Shown one piece after another: positions 51,629 through 61,587 of a stretch of DNA of 64,000 nucleotides. The stretch is taken from assembly GCF_024448955.1 (NCBI RefSeq), contig NZ_JAMOIH010000015.1, positions 1 through 64,000 on the forward strand, written 5' to 3'. The notes beneath the pieces are model-generated. The model was not told the origin of the DNA, made no database searches, and saw only the letters and a program-made list of their open reading frames with translations. The stretch comes from Stutzerimonas stutzeri. GTDB taxonomy: Bacteria; Pseudomonadota; Gammaproteobacteria; Pseudomonadales; Pseudomonadaceae. The position numbers were made by a program, and so were the translations under genes. Positions within the stretch are counted from its first letter, which is position 1; every line of letters starts with the position of its first letter.

Positions 51629-53821
51629 ATGCATGACGATCTCTCTCTCCTCCTGAACTCCCTCAACGACGCCCAGCGCCAGGCCGTGGCCGCGCCGCTA
51701 GGTCGTCAATTGGTCCTCGCTGGCGCCGGCTCGGGCAAGACCCGCGTATTGGTGCATCGCATCGCCTGGCTGCACCAGGTCGAGCGCGCCTCGCTGCATT
51801 CGATCCTGTCGGTGACCTTCACCAACAAGGCCGCCGCCGAGATGCGCCAGCGTATCGAACAGCTGATGCAGGTCAACCCGCAGGGCATGTGGGTCGGCAC
51901 CTTCCACGGGCTGGCGCACCGCCTGCTTCGGGCGCATTGGCAGGAAGCCAAGCTGGCGCAGAACTTTCAGATCCTCGATTCCGACGACCAGCAGCGACTG
52001 GTCAAGCGGGTGATCCGCGAACTGGGCCTCGACGAGCAGCGCTGGCCGGCGCGCCAGGCTCAATGGTGGATAAACGGGCAGAAGGATGAAGGCCTGCGCC
52101 CGCGGCACATCCAGCCCAGCGGCGACTTATTCCTGGCAACGATGCTGAGCATCTACCAGGCGTACGAAGAGGCCTGCGCGCGCGCTGGCGTCATCGATTT
52201 TTCTGAGCTGCTGCTGCGCGCCCTGGATCTGTGGCGCGATAACCCGGGCCTGCTCGACCACTATCAGCGCCGCTTCCGCCACATTCTGGTGGACGAGTTC
52301 CAGGACACTAACGCCGTGCAGTACGCCTGGCTGCGCCTGCTGGCCAAGGGTGGCGAGAGCCTGATGGTGGTGGGCGACGACGACCAGTCTATCTACGGCT
52401 GGCGCGGCGCGCGGGTCGAAAACCTGCACCAGTTCAGCGAAGACTTCCAGGACGCCGAAACCATCCGACTGGAGCAGAACTACCGCTCCACCGCTTGCAT
52501 CCTCAAAGCCGCTAACGCGCTGATCGCCAACAACCAGGGGCGGCTGGGCAAGGAGCTCTGGACCGAAGGCTGTGAAGGCGAGCCGATCAGCCTTTATGCC
52601 GCCTTCAACGAACACGACGAAGCGCGCTATGTAGTCGAGAGCATCGAAAGCGCGATCAAGAAAGAAGGGCTGGCGCGCAGCGAGATCGCCATTCTCTATC
52701 GCTCCAACGCCCAATCGCGGGTACTGGAAGAAGCCCTGCTGCGCGAGAAGATCCCCTACCGCATCTACGGCGGCCAACGCTTCTTCGAGCGCGCCGAGAT
52801 CAAGAACGCCATGGCCTACCTGCGCCTGATCCAGACCCGCGATAACGACGCGGCGCTGGAACGGGTGATCAACGTGCCGGCACGCGGCATCGGTGAAAAG
52901 ACTGTCGAAGCGCTGCGCCAGCTGGCCCGCGCGCAAGGCTTGTCGCTATGGGCGGCGCTGCACCAGGCGGTGGGCACCAAGGTGGTATCGGGCCGAGCGG
53001 CCAGCGCACTGAACGGCTTCGTCGAGCTGATCGATACCCTCGCGCTCAAAGTCGAAGGCATGCAGCTGCACAACATGGCGCAGTTGGTCATCGAACAATC
53101 CGGTCTGCTCGCCTACCACCGCGACGAAAAGGGCGAAAAGGCCCAGGCGCGGGTGGAAAACCTCGAGGAACTGGTCTCCGCCGCGCGTGCCTTCGACAAC
53201 TACAGCGAAGAGGAAGAAGACGAGCAGACACCGCTGGCCGCCTTCCTCGACCACGCTTCGCTGGAAGCCGGCGAGCAGCAGGCAGGCGATCACGAGGACA
53301 GCGTGCAGTTGATGACACTGCACAGCGCCAAGGGCCTGGAATTCCCTCTGGTGTTCCTGGTGGGCATGGAAGAAGGGCTGTTCCCGCACAAGATGAGCCT
53401 GGAAGAACCTGGCCGTCTCGAAGAGGAACGCCGCCTGGCCTATGTCGGCATCACCCGCGCCATGCAGCAGCTGATCGTCACCTATGCCGAAACACGCCGG
53501 CTATATGGCAGCGAGACCTATAACAAAATCTCGCGCTTCATCCGTGAAGTGCCGCCCGCGCTGATCAGCGAGGTGCGCCTGAGCAATACCGTGAGTCGCA
53601 CATTCAACAGCCGGGGCATGAGCGGCGGTTCCCTGTTCGACGGCGCCAGCGTGCCAGAAACGCCATTCAATCTTGGCCAACGCGTCTCGCACTCGCTGTT
53701 TGGCGAGGGCACTATCCTGAATTTCGAGGGCTCCGGCGCTCAAGCTCGCGTTCAGGTGAATTTCGAGAGCGAAGGGAGCAAGTGGTTGATGCTCAGTTAT
53801 GCCAAACTCCAAGCGCTATGA
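51629..53821 (+). CDS. uvrD: DNA helicase II UvrD
   Basis: SF1 3'-5' helicase of nucleotide excision and mismatch repair. 730 aa from the ATG at 51629: Walker A AGAGSGKTRV, TFTNKAAAEM, VDEFQDTN (motif II), GDDDQSIYGWRGA, QNYRST, MTLHSAKGLEF and VGITRA. A TAGAAT -10-like hexamer at 51616-51621 would start transcription only a few bases before this ATG, so the message may be nearly leaderless. An ATG at 51620 is in frame but less likely. Confidence 0.96.
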   Translation: MHDDLSLLLNSLNDAQRQAVAAPLGRQLVLAGAGSGKTRVLVHRIAWLHQVERASLHSILSVTFTNKAAAEMRQRIEQLMQVNPQGMWVGTFHGLAHRLLRAHWQEAKLAQNFQILDSDDQQRLVKRVIRELGLDEQRWPARQAQWWINGQKDEGLRPRHIQPSGDLFLATMLSIYQAYEEACARAGVIDFSELLLRALDLWRDNPGLLDHYQRRFRHILVDEFQDTNAVQYAWLRLLAKGGESLMVVGDDDQSIYGWRGARVENLHQFSEDFQDAETIRLEQNYRSTACILKAANALIANNQGRLGKELWTEGCEGEPISLYAAFNEHDEARYVVESIESAIKKEGLARSEIAILYRSNAQSRVLEEALLREKIPYRIYGGQRFFERAEIKNAMAYLRLIQTRDNDAALERVINVPARGIGEKTVEALRQLARAQGLSLWAALHQAVGTKVVSGRAASALNGFVELIDTLALKVEGMQLHNMAQLVIEQSGLLAYHRDEKGEKAQARVENLEELVSAARAFDNYSEEEEDEQTPLAAFLDHASLEAGEQQAGDHEDSVQLMTLHSAKGLEFPLVFLVGMEEGLFPHKMSLEEPGRLEEERRLAYVGITRAMQQLIVTYAETRRLYGSETYNKISRFIREVPPALISEVRLSNTVSRTFNSRGMSGGSLFDGASVPETPFNLGQRVSHSLFGEGTILNFEGSGAQARVQVNFESEGSKWLMLSYAKLQAL

Positions 53822-53867
53822 CGTGCACGTCAACCTAATAAAAATTCGTCAAAGGAAAACCTCACTC

Positions 53868-54977
53868 ATGAAACGCCGTCACTTGTTTGGTGCCGCCGCT
53901 GCCCTGCTTGCAATGCTCGGCCTTGCAGGCTGTAACGATGAGAAGAAAGTCGAATCCACCGCTGAGCCGCAACCGGCTACCAGCGAAGCGCCCAAAACCT
54001 ATAACTGGAAAATGGTCACCGCCTGGCCGAAGAACTATCCAGGCCTGGGCACTTCAGCCGAGCGCTTGGCCGAGCGCGTCAATGCCATGAGCAACGGGCG
54101 GCTGACCATCAAGGTCTACGCCGCCGGCGAGCTGGTACCTGCCCTAGAGGTATTCGATGCGGTCTCGCGCGGCACCGCCGAAGTCGGCCACGGCGCCGCC
54201 TATTACTGGAAGGGCAAAGTACCTACGGCTCAATTCTTCACCTCGGTACCCTTCGGCCTCTCGACCAGCGAAATGAACGCCTGGCTGACCCGCGGCGGCG
54301 GCCAGGCGTTTTGGGACGAAGCCTACGCACCGCACGGCGTCAAGCCGTTCGTCGTGGGTAATACCGGCATGCAGATGGGCGGCTGGTTCAACAAAGAGAT
54401 CAACTCGCTGCAGGACCTGCAGGGCCTGAAGATCCGTACACCCGGCCTGGGTGGCGAAGTGTTGAGCCGGCTCGGCGCGACCACCGTCAACATGCCCGGC
54501 GGCGAAGTCTTCACGGCGCTGCAGACCGGCGCGATCGATGCCACCGACTGGGTCAGCCCTTATAACGATCTCGCTTTCGGTTTGCACAAGGCAGCGAAGT
54601 ACTACTACTACCCCGGGTGGCAGGAGCCGCAGGCGGTGCTGGAGTTGCTGGTCAATCAGAAGGCGCTCGACAGCCTGCCGGACGATCTGCGCGCCATTCT
54701 CACCGAGGCCGCCGGCGCAGCAAGCCGTGACATGATCGACGACTATGTCTACAACAACGCCCTCGCGCTCGATCAGTTGAAGCAGCAGGGCACCGAACTC
54801 AAGCGCTTCCCCGACGAGGTGCTGGCCGCCATGCGCGAGCAGTCCGATGCCGTGCTTGGTGAGCTGGCCGCACAAAGCGAGCTGAACGGCCGTATCTGGG
54901 CGTCGATGAAGGCGTTCCAGGCGCAGGTCAAACCCATGCACGAAATATCCGAGAAAGAGCTCTATAACTGGCGCTGA
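53868..54977 (+). CDS. TRAP transporter substrate-binding lipoprotein (DctP family)
   Basis: A 369-aa DctP-type binding protein with signal peptide and lipobox GLAG-C (about residues 17-22), then KMVTAWPKNYPGLGTSAERLA, GMQMGGWFNKEI, LQGLKIRTPGLGGEV and QTGAIDATDWVSPYND. The last resembles the family that binds 2-oxoacids/lactate (TakP-like). No DctQ/DctM membrane genes are adjacent; they must be elsewhere, or the protein serves an orphan role. Starts 46 nt after uvrD; an upstream in-frame extension lacks homology. Confidence 0.87.
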   Translation: MKRRHLFGAAAALLAMLGLAGCNDEKKVESTAEPQPATSEAPKTYNWKMVTAWPKNYPGLGTSAERLAERVNAMSNGRLTIKVYAAGELVPALEVFDAVSRGTAEVGHGAAYYWKGKVPTAQFFTSVPFGLSTSEMNAWLTRGGGQAFWDEAYAPHGVKPFVVGNTGMQMGGWFNKEINSLQDLQGLKIRTPGLGGEVLSRLGATTVNMPGGEVFTALQTGAIDATDWVSPYNDLAFGLHKAAKYYYYPGWQEPQAVLELLVNQKALDSLPDDLRAILTEAAGAASRDMIDDYVYNNALALDQLKQQGTELKRFPDEVLAAMREQSDAVLGELAAQSELNGRIWASMKAFQAQVKPMHEISEKELYNWR

Positions 54978-55006
54978 GCCGCTCGCTCGGTTCGTGAAAC
55001 GGGAAT

Positions 55007-55075
55007 GGTGGGCTGAAGCCCACCCTACGGTAGTCACCGGAACCATCGGCCCGGCAGGGTGGGCTTCAGCCCACC
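55007..55075. repeat. Pair of GGTGGGCT palindromes
   Basis: GGTGGGCTGAAGCCCACC (55007-55024) and GGTGGGCTTCAGCCCACC (55058-55075), each a near-perfect palindrome, face each other about 50 bp apart. This BIME-like unit is common between pseudomonad genes. Confidence 0.75.
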
Positions 55076-55107
55076 GCTGTTCGGATTGGTAAGCTGAAAC
55101 AGACATA

Positions 55108-55144
55108 AAAAGAGGCGCGCCGATCAAGGCGGTGCGCCCCTTTA
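55108..55144. terminator. Intrinsic terminator after the TRAP binding-protein gene
   Basis: AAAGAGGCGCGCCG and CGGTGCGCCCCTTT pair over 14 bp with two mismatches and a short loop (ATCAAGG), ending in TTTAA. Likely the main terminator of uvrD-dctP. Confidence 0.75.
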
Positions 55145-55364
55145 ACCAACCCCGAAAAGAAGCAGCACTGCCGCTGAACAGTACGCCGCGTACGTGGCCT
55201 CGAGGGTGCGCTGCTTGCATTTCTGCTCTTCAGCCGACCAAAAGCGACAACAAAGCGCCGTCATTGGCGAAGCAAAAGCCTGAAATCATTTAGCGCTGGC
55301 GTTGTTTCGCGGCACTGGGCAGGATGACGCGCGTACTTCCACTAATTAAAAGCGGGAACACTCA

Positions 55365-56207
55365 ATGCAACGTGTGCTTAGCATTTTCATGGCGCTGTGT
55401 ATCGGTCTGACCCTCAGTCTCGACGTGCACGCCAAGCGCTTCGGCGGCGGCAAGAGCTTTGGTTCGGCGCCCAGCCACCAGACCCGCCAGGCGCAGCCTC
55501 AACAACGCAATGACGCAGCCACACAGCAAGCAGGCCGCCAACAACCGGCCGCAGCTAGCGGTGCTTCGCGCTGGCTCGGCCCGCTCGCCGGCCTCGCCGC
55601 AGGCGGTCTGCTCGCCTCCATGTTCATGGGCGACGGCTTCGAAGGCATTCAGTTCATGGATATCCTGATCTTCGGCCTGATCGCGTTCCTGCTGTTCCGC
55701 TTCCTGGCCGCCCGCCGTCGCCAGCAGCAGCCAGCCGTGGCCGGCCATGCGCCGATGCAGCGCGAAATGCCGCAGCAACCGTCCATTTTCGGCGGCAGCA
55801 GCGCAGCCGTTGCCCAGGCCCCGGTGATCAACGCGCCGGCCTGGTTCAACGAGCAGAGCTTCGTCGGTGCGGCACGCGAGCATTTCATGTCGCTGCAGCA
55901 GCACTGGGACGCCAACGAAATGGACAAGATCGCCGAATTCGTCACGCCGCAGCTGCTTGAATTCCTCAAGCGTGAGCGTGCCGAGATTGGAGACGCTTAC
56001 CAGTCGACCTATGTCGATGACCTGCAGATCCAGCTCGACGGCGTGGATGACAATGCCGAGAAGACCACCGCCACGCTGACCTTCACTGGCGTCGCGAAAA
56101 ACTCGCGCTTCGACCAGGGCGAGCCCTTCAGCGAAAGCTGGCGCATGGAGCGTGCACAGGGCGAGAACCAGCCGTGGCTGGTCGCGGGTATCCGTCAGAA
56201 CGCCTGA
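55365..56207 (+). CDS. Tim44-like membrane-associated protein
   Basis: A 280-aa protein: signal-like N-terminus (1-22, ending VHAKR), a Gln/Pro-rich linker, a hydrophobic pair (about 70-112) and a C-terminal Tim44-like domain (about 165-275; WFNEQSFVGAAREHFMSLQQHWD, TPQLLEFLKRE, TATLTFTG, RMERAQG). Function in bacteria unclear. ATG without a strong ribosome site. Confidence 0.82.
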   Translation: MQRVLSIFMALCIGLTLSLDVHAKRFGGGKSFGSAPSHQTRQAQPQQRNDAATQQAGRQQPAAASGASRWLGPLAGLAAGGLLASMFMGDGFEGIQFMDILIFGLIAFLLFRFLAARRRQQQPAVAGHAPMQREMPQQPSIFGGSSAAVAQAPVINAPAWFNEQSFVGAAREHFMSLQQHWDANEMDKIAEFVTPQLLEFLKRERAEIGDAYQSTYVDDLQIQLDGVDDNAEKTTATLTFTGVAKNSRFDQGEPFSESWRMERAQGENQPWLVAGIRQNA

Positions 56208-56255
56208 TACGCGCAGGCGCCGCCCAGAGCCCGGGCTTAATCGGGCTCAGCAATA

Positions 56256-56286
56256 ACGAACCCCGCTAACTGCGGGGTTTCGTTTT
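56256..56286 (+). terminator. Intrinsic terminator after the Tim44-like gene
   Basis: CGAACCCCGC and GCGGGGTTTCG form a stem with a 5-nt loop (TAACT), followed by TTTTC. A second small stem GAGCCC/GGGCTC precedes it at 56228-56249. Confidence 0.85.
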
Positions 56287-56435
56287 CAAGGCGAATCGTT
56301 TTATTGCCGGCTCGTCCTGACCTGTCTCATAAACCACTAGTCAGTATCCAGGGATGCCCTTAAATCAGCAAAAGCTCAGCGAAACGACGTAGGACCCGCC
56401 CTCCGAGCGGCGCTGTTTCCTTTAGCAGCATTCTG

Positions 56436-56457
56436 AACCTGGCTTGCCGGGTTTTTT
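56436..56457 (+). terminator. Orphan intrinsic terminator upstream of selA
   Basis: AACCTGGC-TT-GCCGGGTT followed by TTTTT. It cannot belong to the Tim44 gene, which has its own terminator, and no gene lies between 56290 and 56436. It may end a small RNA; the 56208-56648 gap is otherwise without genes. Confidence 0.6.
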
Positions 56458-56648
56458 CGTTTTTGGCAGCGGGAAGCGCGCAGCTCGGCTGAACCCTGTG
56501 AGGAATTAAGCGTCTATGCTGCTCGGAAAATACTAAAAAGAATGGAGTCCTGCGTGTCAGGCAACCTCATGACAGGGTTTTACGCCGTCAGCATGACGAG
56601 CGCTCCCACCGCCCTGCTCGTATCGAGCCACCGATCGGATAATCAGCC

Positions 56649-58058
56649 ATGAGCAGCGTTCGCCTGCCCTCGGTGGACCGTCTGCTGCGTGCGCCTGCTT
56701 GCGCACCCCTGCAGCAGCGCTACGGCCGCGAAGCGCTGCTCGGTACGCTACGTGATCTGCTCGATGAGTTACGCGAGCCGGCCCGCCACGGCCAGCTCGC
56801 CGCGCTGGAGCTGTCAGAGGCCGTGCTTGCCGGGCGCGCCGGGGAGCGCCTCGCCAGCCAGCACCGCAGCCGCGTACGTCGCGTATTCAACCTTACCGGC
56901 ACGGTGCTGCATACCAACCTCGGCCGCGCGCTGCTTCCCGACGAAGCCATCGAGGCGATCACCCTCGCGGCTCGCTACCCGTTGAATCTCGAATTCGATC
57001 TGGCCAGCGGCAAGCGCGGTGATCGCGACGATCTGATCGAGGGACTGATCCGCGAGCTGACCGGCGCCGAAGCCGTCACCGTGGTCAACAACAATGCCGC
57101 CGCCGTACTGCTGGCACTCAACAGCCTCGGCGCACGCAAGGAAGGCATCATCTCCCGTGGCGAACTGATCGAGATCGGCGGCGCCTTCCGCATCCCCGAC
57201 ATCATGGCCAGAGCCGGGGTGAAGCTGCATGAAGTGGGCACCACCAATCGCACCCACGCGCGCGACTACGAAACCGCCATCGGCCCGCGCAGCGGCCTGT
57301 TGATGCGCGTACATACCAGCAACTACAGCGTGCAGGGCTTCACTGCAAGCGTCGCCACGGCCGAGCTGGCGTCCATCGCTCACGCATATGGCTTGCCGCT
57401 GCTGGAGGACCTGGGCAGCGGTAGCCTAGTCGACCTGTCGCGCTGGGGCCTGCCGAAGGAGCCGACCGTCCAGGAAGCCCTGCGCGACGGCGCCGATATC
57501 GTCACCTTCAGTGGCGACAAACTGCTCGGCGGCCCCCAGGCTGGGCTGATCGTAGGCAGCCGCGAGCTGATCCAGAAGATTAAGAAGAACCCGCTCAAAC
57601 GCGCCCTGCGGGTAGACAAACTGACCCTGGCCGCACTGGAAGCAGTGCTCAATCTCTATCGCGACCCTGATCGCCTGGCCGAACGCCTGACCAGCCTGCG
57701 CCTGCTCAGCCGCCCGCAGGAGCAGATCCGTGCCCAAGCCGAACGAATTGCGCCGGCAATCGCCACGGCACTCGGCGAAAACTGGCAGGTTGCTGTCCGC
57801 GACGCACTGGGCATGATCGGCAGCGGCGCACAGCCGGTGGCACGACTGCCAAGCTCCGCGGTTTGTATCAGCCCGCTGCAACCCAAGCGGCTGCGCGGCC
57901 GCAGCCTGCGCCAGCTGGAAGAAGCCTTGCGCTGCCTACCGATTCCGGTCCTTGGCCGGCTCGCCGAAGACGCGCTCTGGCTCGACCTTCGGCAATTGGA
58001 CGACGAGGCGGCAATGCTGGAACAGCTGCCGCACCTGCAGCGGGAGCTGATGTCATGA
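56649..58058 (+). CDS. selA: Selenocysteine synthase SelA
   Basis: PLP enzyme that converts seryl-tRNA-Sec to selenocysteyl-tRNA-Sec. 469 aa; [31 protein letters not shown], and the PLP lysine in [13 protein letters not shown]. Overlaps selB by 4 nt (ATGA). The pair implies at least one selenoprotein (probably a formate dehydrogenase) and a functional selC. Confidence 0.95.
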   Translation: MSSVRLPSVDRLLRAPACAPLQQRYGREALLGTLRDLLDELREPARHGQLAALELSEAVLAGRAGERLASQHRSRVRRVFNLTGTVLHTNLGRALLPDEAIEAITLAARYPLNLEFDLASGKRGDRDDLIEGLIRELTGAEAVTVVNNNAAAVLLALNSLGARKEGIISRGELIEIGGAFRIPDIMARAGVKLHEVGTTNRTHARDYETAIGPRSGLLMRVHTSNYSVQGFTASVATAELASIAHAYGLPLLEDLGSGSLVDLSRWGLPKEPTVQEALRDGADIVTFSGDKLLGGPQAGLIVGSRELIQKIKKNPLKRALRVDKLTLAALEAVLNLYRDPDRLAERLTSLRLLSRPQEQIRAQAERIAPAIATALGENWQVAVRDALGMIGSGAQPVARLPSSAVCISPLQPKRLRGRSLRQLEEALRCLPIPVLGRLAEDALWLDLRQLDDEAAMLEQLPHLQRELMS

Positions 58059-59974
58059 TCATCGGTACCGCCGGCCACATCGACCACGGCAAGACGGCTT
58101 TACTCAAGGCCCTGACCGGGCAAGAGGGCGATCGTCGTCGCGAGGAACGCCTGCGCGGCATCACCATCGACCTCGGTTACCTGTACGCCTCGCTTGGCGA
58201 TTCAGAAAACCTCACCGGCTTCATCGACGTACCCGGTCACGAACGCTTCGTGCACAACATGCTGGCCGGTGCTTGCGGCATCGACTGTGTGCTGCTGGTT
58301 GTCGCTGCCGATGACGGCGTGATGCCGCAGACACGCGAGCATCTGGCCATCATCGAGTTGCTGGGCATTCGTCGGGCACTGGTGGCGCTGACCAAAATCG
58401 ACCGGGTCGACCCGGAGCGCATTGACCAAGCGCGCCAGGAAGTCGAAGCGCTGCTACAGACCGGTCCGCTGGCCGGCGCGCCGATCTTCCCGGTGTCCAG
58501 TATCAACGGAGAAGGGATCGATGCGCTCCGTTCGGCGCTGGTCGAGCAGGCCGCAGAGGTACGCTCGGGTTGCGGCCACGGCTATTTCCGCCTGGCCATC
58601 GACCGAGCCTTTAGTGTCGTCGGCGCCGGCGTGGTCGTGACCGGCACGGCCTTCGCGGGCCGGGTGCGCGTGGGGGACGAATTGACCCTGAGCCCAACCG
58701 GACGAACCGTTCGGGTACGCGGGCTGCACGCGCAGAACCAGGTTTCCGACGAGGCCCATGCGGGTCAGCGGGTCGCCCTGAACCTCGCCGGCGAACGCCT
58801 CGCGACAGAGCAAATCAGCCGGGGCGACTGGCTGCTGAAATCCGAGCTACAGGCCGCAACCCAGCGCATCGATATCGACTTCACCCTGTTGCCCAGCGAA
58901 GTTCGCGAACTGCGTCACTGGACGCCGGTACACATTCACCTTGGTGCGCAGGACGTCACCGGCCGGATCGCCCTGTTGGAAGGCGAATACCTGGCGCCCG
59001 GCGGCCGCGTGCACGCGCAGCTATTGCTGAATGCACCGGCTCATGCGGTGCACGGTGATCGCGTGATCCTGCGCGACCAATCCGCACAGCGAACCCTGGG
59101 CGGCGGACGGGTGCTCGACCCCTTCGCTCCGCCGCGCAATCGGCACCGCCAGGCGCGCCTTGCGGTATTGCGCGCGCTGGACGGCGAAACACTGGAACAG
59201 ATTCTGCCGGGACTGCTGCCCAGCGCGATCAACGGCCTGGAGCCGGCATTGCTGGAACGACAGTTCAACCGTCCGCGACACACCTGGAAGCTGCCGGACG
59301 AAGCCCTGGAAATCACCACACGGCTGGGCCCGCGCCTGTTCGACCGCGATACCTGGAACTACCTCGGCCAGAGCCTTGTGGCGGCATTGCAGCGCTTCCA
59401 TGAAGCCCAGCCGGACGAGCTGGGCCCGGATCGCGACCGCCTGCGCCGCTATGCGCTACCTCAGCTGGAGCGACCGATTTATCTTGCGCTGTTGGAACAA
59501 ACGCTGGCAGCCGGACAGATCGAAGCCAGCGGTCCTTGGCTGCACCTGCCTGGGCACCGCGTCCGACTGAGCGACGAGGAAGAAGCGCTGAAAGCCCAGC
59601 TATGGCCGCTGCTGGAATCCGCTCGTTTCGATCCACCCTGGGTCCGTGATCTGGCCGGCGAACTGGGCATCGAGGAGGACAGGGTTCGTCATCTGTTGCG
59701 CAAGCTGTCCCGCATAGGAATGCTGCAACAGGTCGTCAAGGATCTGTTCTACCCCGACGCCACCATCCGCCAGCTGGCCAATCGGGTAGTAGATATGGAG
59801 AGGCAACACGGCGTGATCCGCGCCGCCGCGTTCCGCGACCAGATTCAGCTCGGCCGCAAGCGCAGCATCCAGCTGCTCGAGCATTTCGACCGCATCGGCC
59901 TCACCCGGCGCTTCGGCAACGAACGCAAGGTGCGACCCGACAGCGCCTTGGCCTCGGAGGCCGAGGTCGGGTAG
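58055..59974 (+). CDS. selB: Selenocysteine-specific elongation factor SelB
   Basis: GTPase delivering Sec-tRNA to the ribosome at SECIS-bearing UGA codons. 639 aa from the ATG at 58055 ([20 protein letters not shown]): G1 [18 protein letters not shown], then C-terminal winged-helix repeats that bind SECIS RNA (residues about 390-635). GGGAG 8 nt upstream. Ends 42 nt before the selC fragment. Confidence 0.95.
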   Translation: MIIGTAGHIDHGKTALLKALTGQEGDRRREERLRGITIDLGYLYASLGDSENLTGFIDVPGHERFVHNMLAGACGIDCVLLVVAADDGVMPQTREHLAIIELLGIRRALVALTKIDRVDPERIDQARQEVEALLQTGPLAGAPIFPVSSINGEGIDALRSALVEQAAEVRSGCGHGYFRLAIDRAFSVVGAGVVVTGTAFAGRVRVGDELTLSPTGRTVRVRGLHAQNQVSDEAHAGQRVALNLAGERLATEQISRGDWLLKSELQAATQRIDIDFTLLPSEVRELRHWTPVHIHLGAQDVTGRIALLEGEYLAPGGRVHAQLLLNAPAHAVHGDRVILRDQSAQRTLGGGRVLDPFAPPRNRHRQARLAVLRALDGETLEQILPGLLPSAINGLEPALLERQFNRPRHTWKLPDEALEITTRLGPRLFDRDTWNYLGQSLVAALQRFHEAQPDELGPDRDRLRRYALPQLERPIYLALLEQTLAAGQIEASGPWLHLPGHRVRLSDEEEALKAQLWPLLESARFDPPWVRDLAGELGIEEDRVRHLLRKLSRIGMLQQVVKDLFYPDATIRQLANRVVDMERQHGVIRAAAFRDQIQLGRKRSIQLLEHFDRIGLTRRFGNERKVRPDSALASEAEVG

Positions 59975-60016
59975 GCTGCAGCACGTCCAGCTTCAGTCCC
60001 GTTCGGGCACGTCTCT

Positions 60017-60056
60017 GGAAGGCAATCGCACCCGGTGGTGCGGCCGGGCTTCAAAT
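60017..60056 (+). tRNA. selC: selC tRNA-Sec, 5' half only (interrupted)
   Basis: Starting with GGAAGGCA at 60017, the acceptor arm, D arm (CGCACC..GGTGCG) and anticodon stem-loop with TCA at 60051-60053 align with the 5' half of bacterial tRNA-Sec (E. coli begins GGAAGATC.. with the same CTTCAAATCC loop). Immediately after CTTCAAATCC the sequence turns AT-rich and no variable arm, T arm (GTTCGA) or 3' TGCCTTCC acceptor follows. The gene is therefore cut at the anticodon region. Located directly downstream of selB, the usual place in this group. Confidence 0.82.
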
Positions 60057-60156
60057 CCGATTTTAACTATTGACGTCAACGGCGTATGTTGGCGATTGCT
60101 AGGCAATATGACGCTTCCGCTCTTGCGGTTTTGGTATCTATTGGTCGTTCTTGGTT

Positions 60157-60175
60157 AGTGTTTTCGACACTTTTT
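60157..60175 (+). terminator. Short terminator at the island edge
   Basis: AGTGT-TTTCG-ACACT followed by TTTTT. A 5-bp stem with T-run on the plus strand, it would end transcripts entering from selB-selC. Confidence 0.6.
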
Positions 60176-60201
60176 CGACTGACCTGAGCCATAGCTGAGT
60201 T

Positions 60202-61431
60202 TCATGAGCTGCCCTTAACTCTCTCGAGAGCGTGCCTAGCTGGGGCTAGGTAATTGGCATACACCTCTGGTTTACCACTCGATTCATCTTTCAATTTTAG
60301 CGTTGGCTTGGCATCTGGGGTTTCGCGCTCGATCATCCAAGTTATATCGCTAGAACTCCCTTCTCCATCTATACCTACCACTTGAAGCATTTCACCTGCA
60401 ATCGGCAAATTCCTAGTAGCCTTAAACATTTGCTGGTCGAACCCAGTCCGAATCCAGGCTTCAGCTGTCCATACTAAATACTTGGCTCTTAAGTAATGAA
60501 TTCTTTCTGAAATAGATCTCCAAAAAATATATTTATCTGCCTGATCACTAGGAGCAGTAGATATGAAATCTATTACTTCAAATTTTTCATTAAACAGCCA
60601 AAGCATAGCGATATGGTTGCCGTGCTCTAGAAATGTGGCTTCCGCCATTTCAGCCTGTGCTTTTACGAGAGATTCAAGGCTGTCTGGCGGGCAGTCGATT
60701 CTTCTTTGGCGAAGCTCTGACATCCATTCTGGCGCAACAAAATTATTATTACGCTTGATCCGGCGCGATACGACTTTACCGACACCAGCTGAATTAAGCT
60801 TTACGTAGTGAACGCATCTACTTCCCGTGTGAATATCATCAAATGAAGTAGGGTGCGGAATAGAGGACTCCAGCGCTGTACCGAGATGATTCGCTAAAGA
60901 CTTACATGCTTCGTACATTCGACAATATATATATCTAAACGCTTGCAGCAATTCGCAGTCAGGAAGAGTGTTAGCTACCCATGTCCTTTCTATTTTGATC
61001 ACAGCTGAATCAGATACTCCGGTGGGCAGCTTCGCTCTTGCAAATCGAATGAGTCTTTTTATGCTAGCGCTAAGGCACGTGTTTTTATCTAGACGAAGCG
61101 GGATATCTTGATTCTCCAAATAGCCGACAATTAATGTAACATCGGCGCTACTATTAAGATCTAGATCCCCTTCTTTTTCGATTGTATTTCGCGAAGCAAT
61201 CGACCATTTCATTATTTCGTCATCTTTCCACGGAGCGACGATGTTATTAGCATGCCAGTTTCCAAAGTCCGCTATGCTCGCTTTATCTTTCTGAAACAAG
61301 AAAGATACTGTTCTGGATGTAGTTAAAAACTGGTTCGCGTTTAATCTAAAAATTTCTGGCTCAAAGTAATTTGAACCAGCTGCCTCTAGCGACAGGGCTA
61401 AATCTTTTAATCTTCGCTCCCACCTACGCAT
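60202..61431 (-). CDS. Unknown protein downstream of the OLD nuclease
   Basis: A 409-aa protein I do not recognise as a whole. Residues about 33-90 (NANQFLTTSRTVSFLFQKDK ... IASRNTIEKEGDL) resemble the recurrent start of some HEPN-like proteins, where RN-x(3)-HEG is common; here the expected His of the R-x4-H motif is Lys (R81..K86), so catalytic RNase activity is doubtful. The middle has several Cys (YCRMYEACKSL, CELLQAF). No membrane segment. GC is low relative to the chromosome. It follows the OLD gene by 156 nt with a hairpin between them. The ATG has GGGAAT..GAGAGA upstream. Confidence 0.65.
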   Translation of the reverse strand: MRRWERRLKDLALSLEAAGSNYFEPEIFRLNANQFLTTSRTVSFLFQKDKASIADFGNWHANNIVAPWKDDEIMKWSIASRNTIEKEGDLDLNSSADVTLIVGYLENQDIPLRLDKNTCLSASIKRLIRFARAKLPTGVSDSAVIKIERTWVANTLPDCELLQAFRYIYCRMYEACKSLANHLGTALESSIPHPTSFDDIHTGSRCVHYVKLNSAGVGKVVSRRIKRNNNFVAPEWMSELRQRRIDCPPDSLESLVKAQAEMAEATFLEHGNHIAMLWLFNEKFEVIDFISTAPSDQADKYIFWRSISERIHYLRAKYLVWTAEAWIRTGFDQQMFKATRNLPIAGEMLQVVGIDGEGSSSDITWMIERETPDAKPTLKLKDESSGKPEVYANYLAPARHALERVKGSS

Positions 61432-61548
61432 TCTCTCTGATTCCCTTTAGATACTAGACATACGATTTAGCAGCTCTAACCTTTGGCCCTTACCAATAGC
61501 GGAAAAAGAATGGCATTTGATTTCTACACTCTTTCGACATTACCCAGA

Positions 61549-61568
61549 AGGGGGCCGGGCTTCCCCCT
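61549..61568. terminator. Hairpin between OLD gene and its downstream gene
   Basis: AGGGGG (61549-61554) and CCCCCT (61563-61568), loop CCGGGCTT, located 19-20 nt beyond the OLD stop. No clear U-run on the minus strand; a partial terminator or processing site. Confidence 0.4.
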
Positions 61569-61587
61569 CCGGGAATTAGCTCCAGAT

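Noticed and set aside
55365..56207. TatA/B-like or secretion component from the Gly-rich N-terminus
   Set aside because: The C-terminal domain is Tim44-like and there is no twin-arginine translocase pattern.
60057..60120. Possible degenerate 3' half of selC ending in CTTCC at the expected distance
   Set aside because: Only CTTCC pairs with the acceptor 5' end; there is no T loop (GTTCGA), no variable arm and the neighbouring bases do not pair. Coincidence is more likely.
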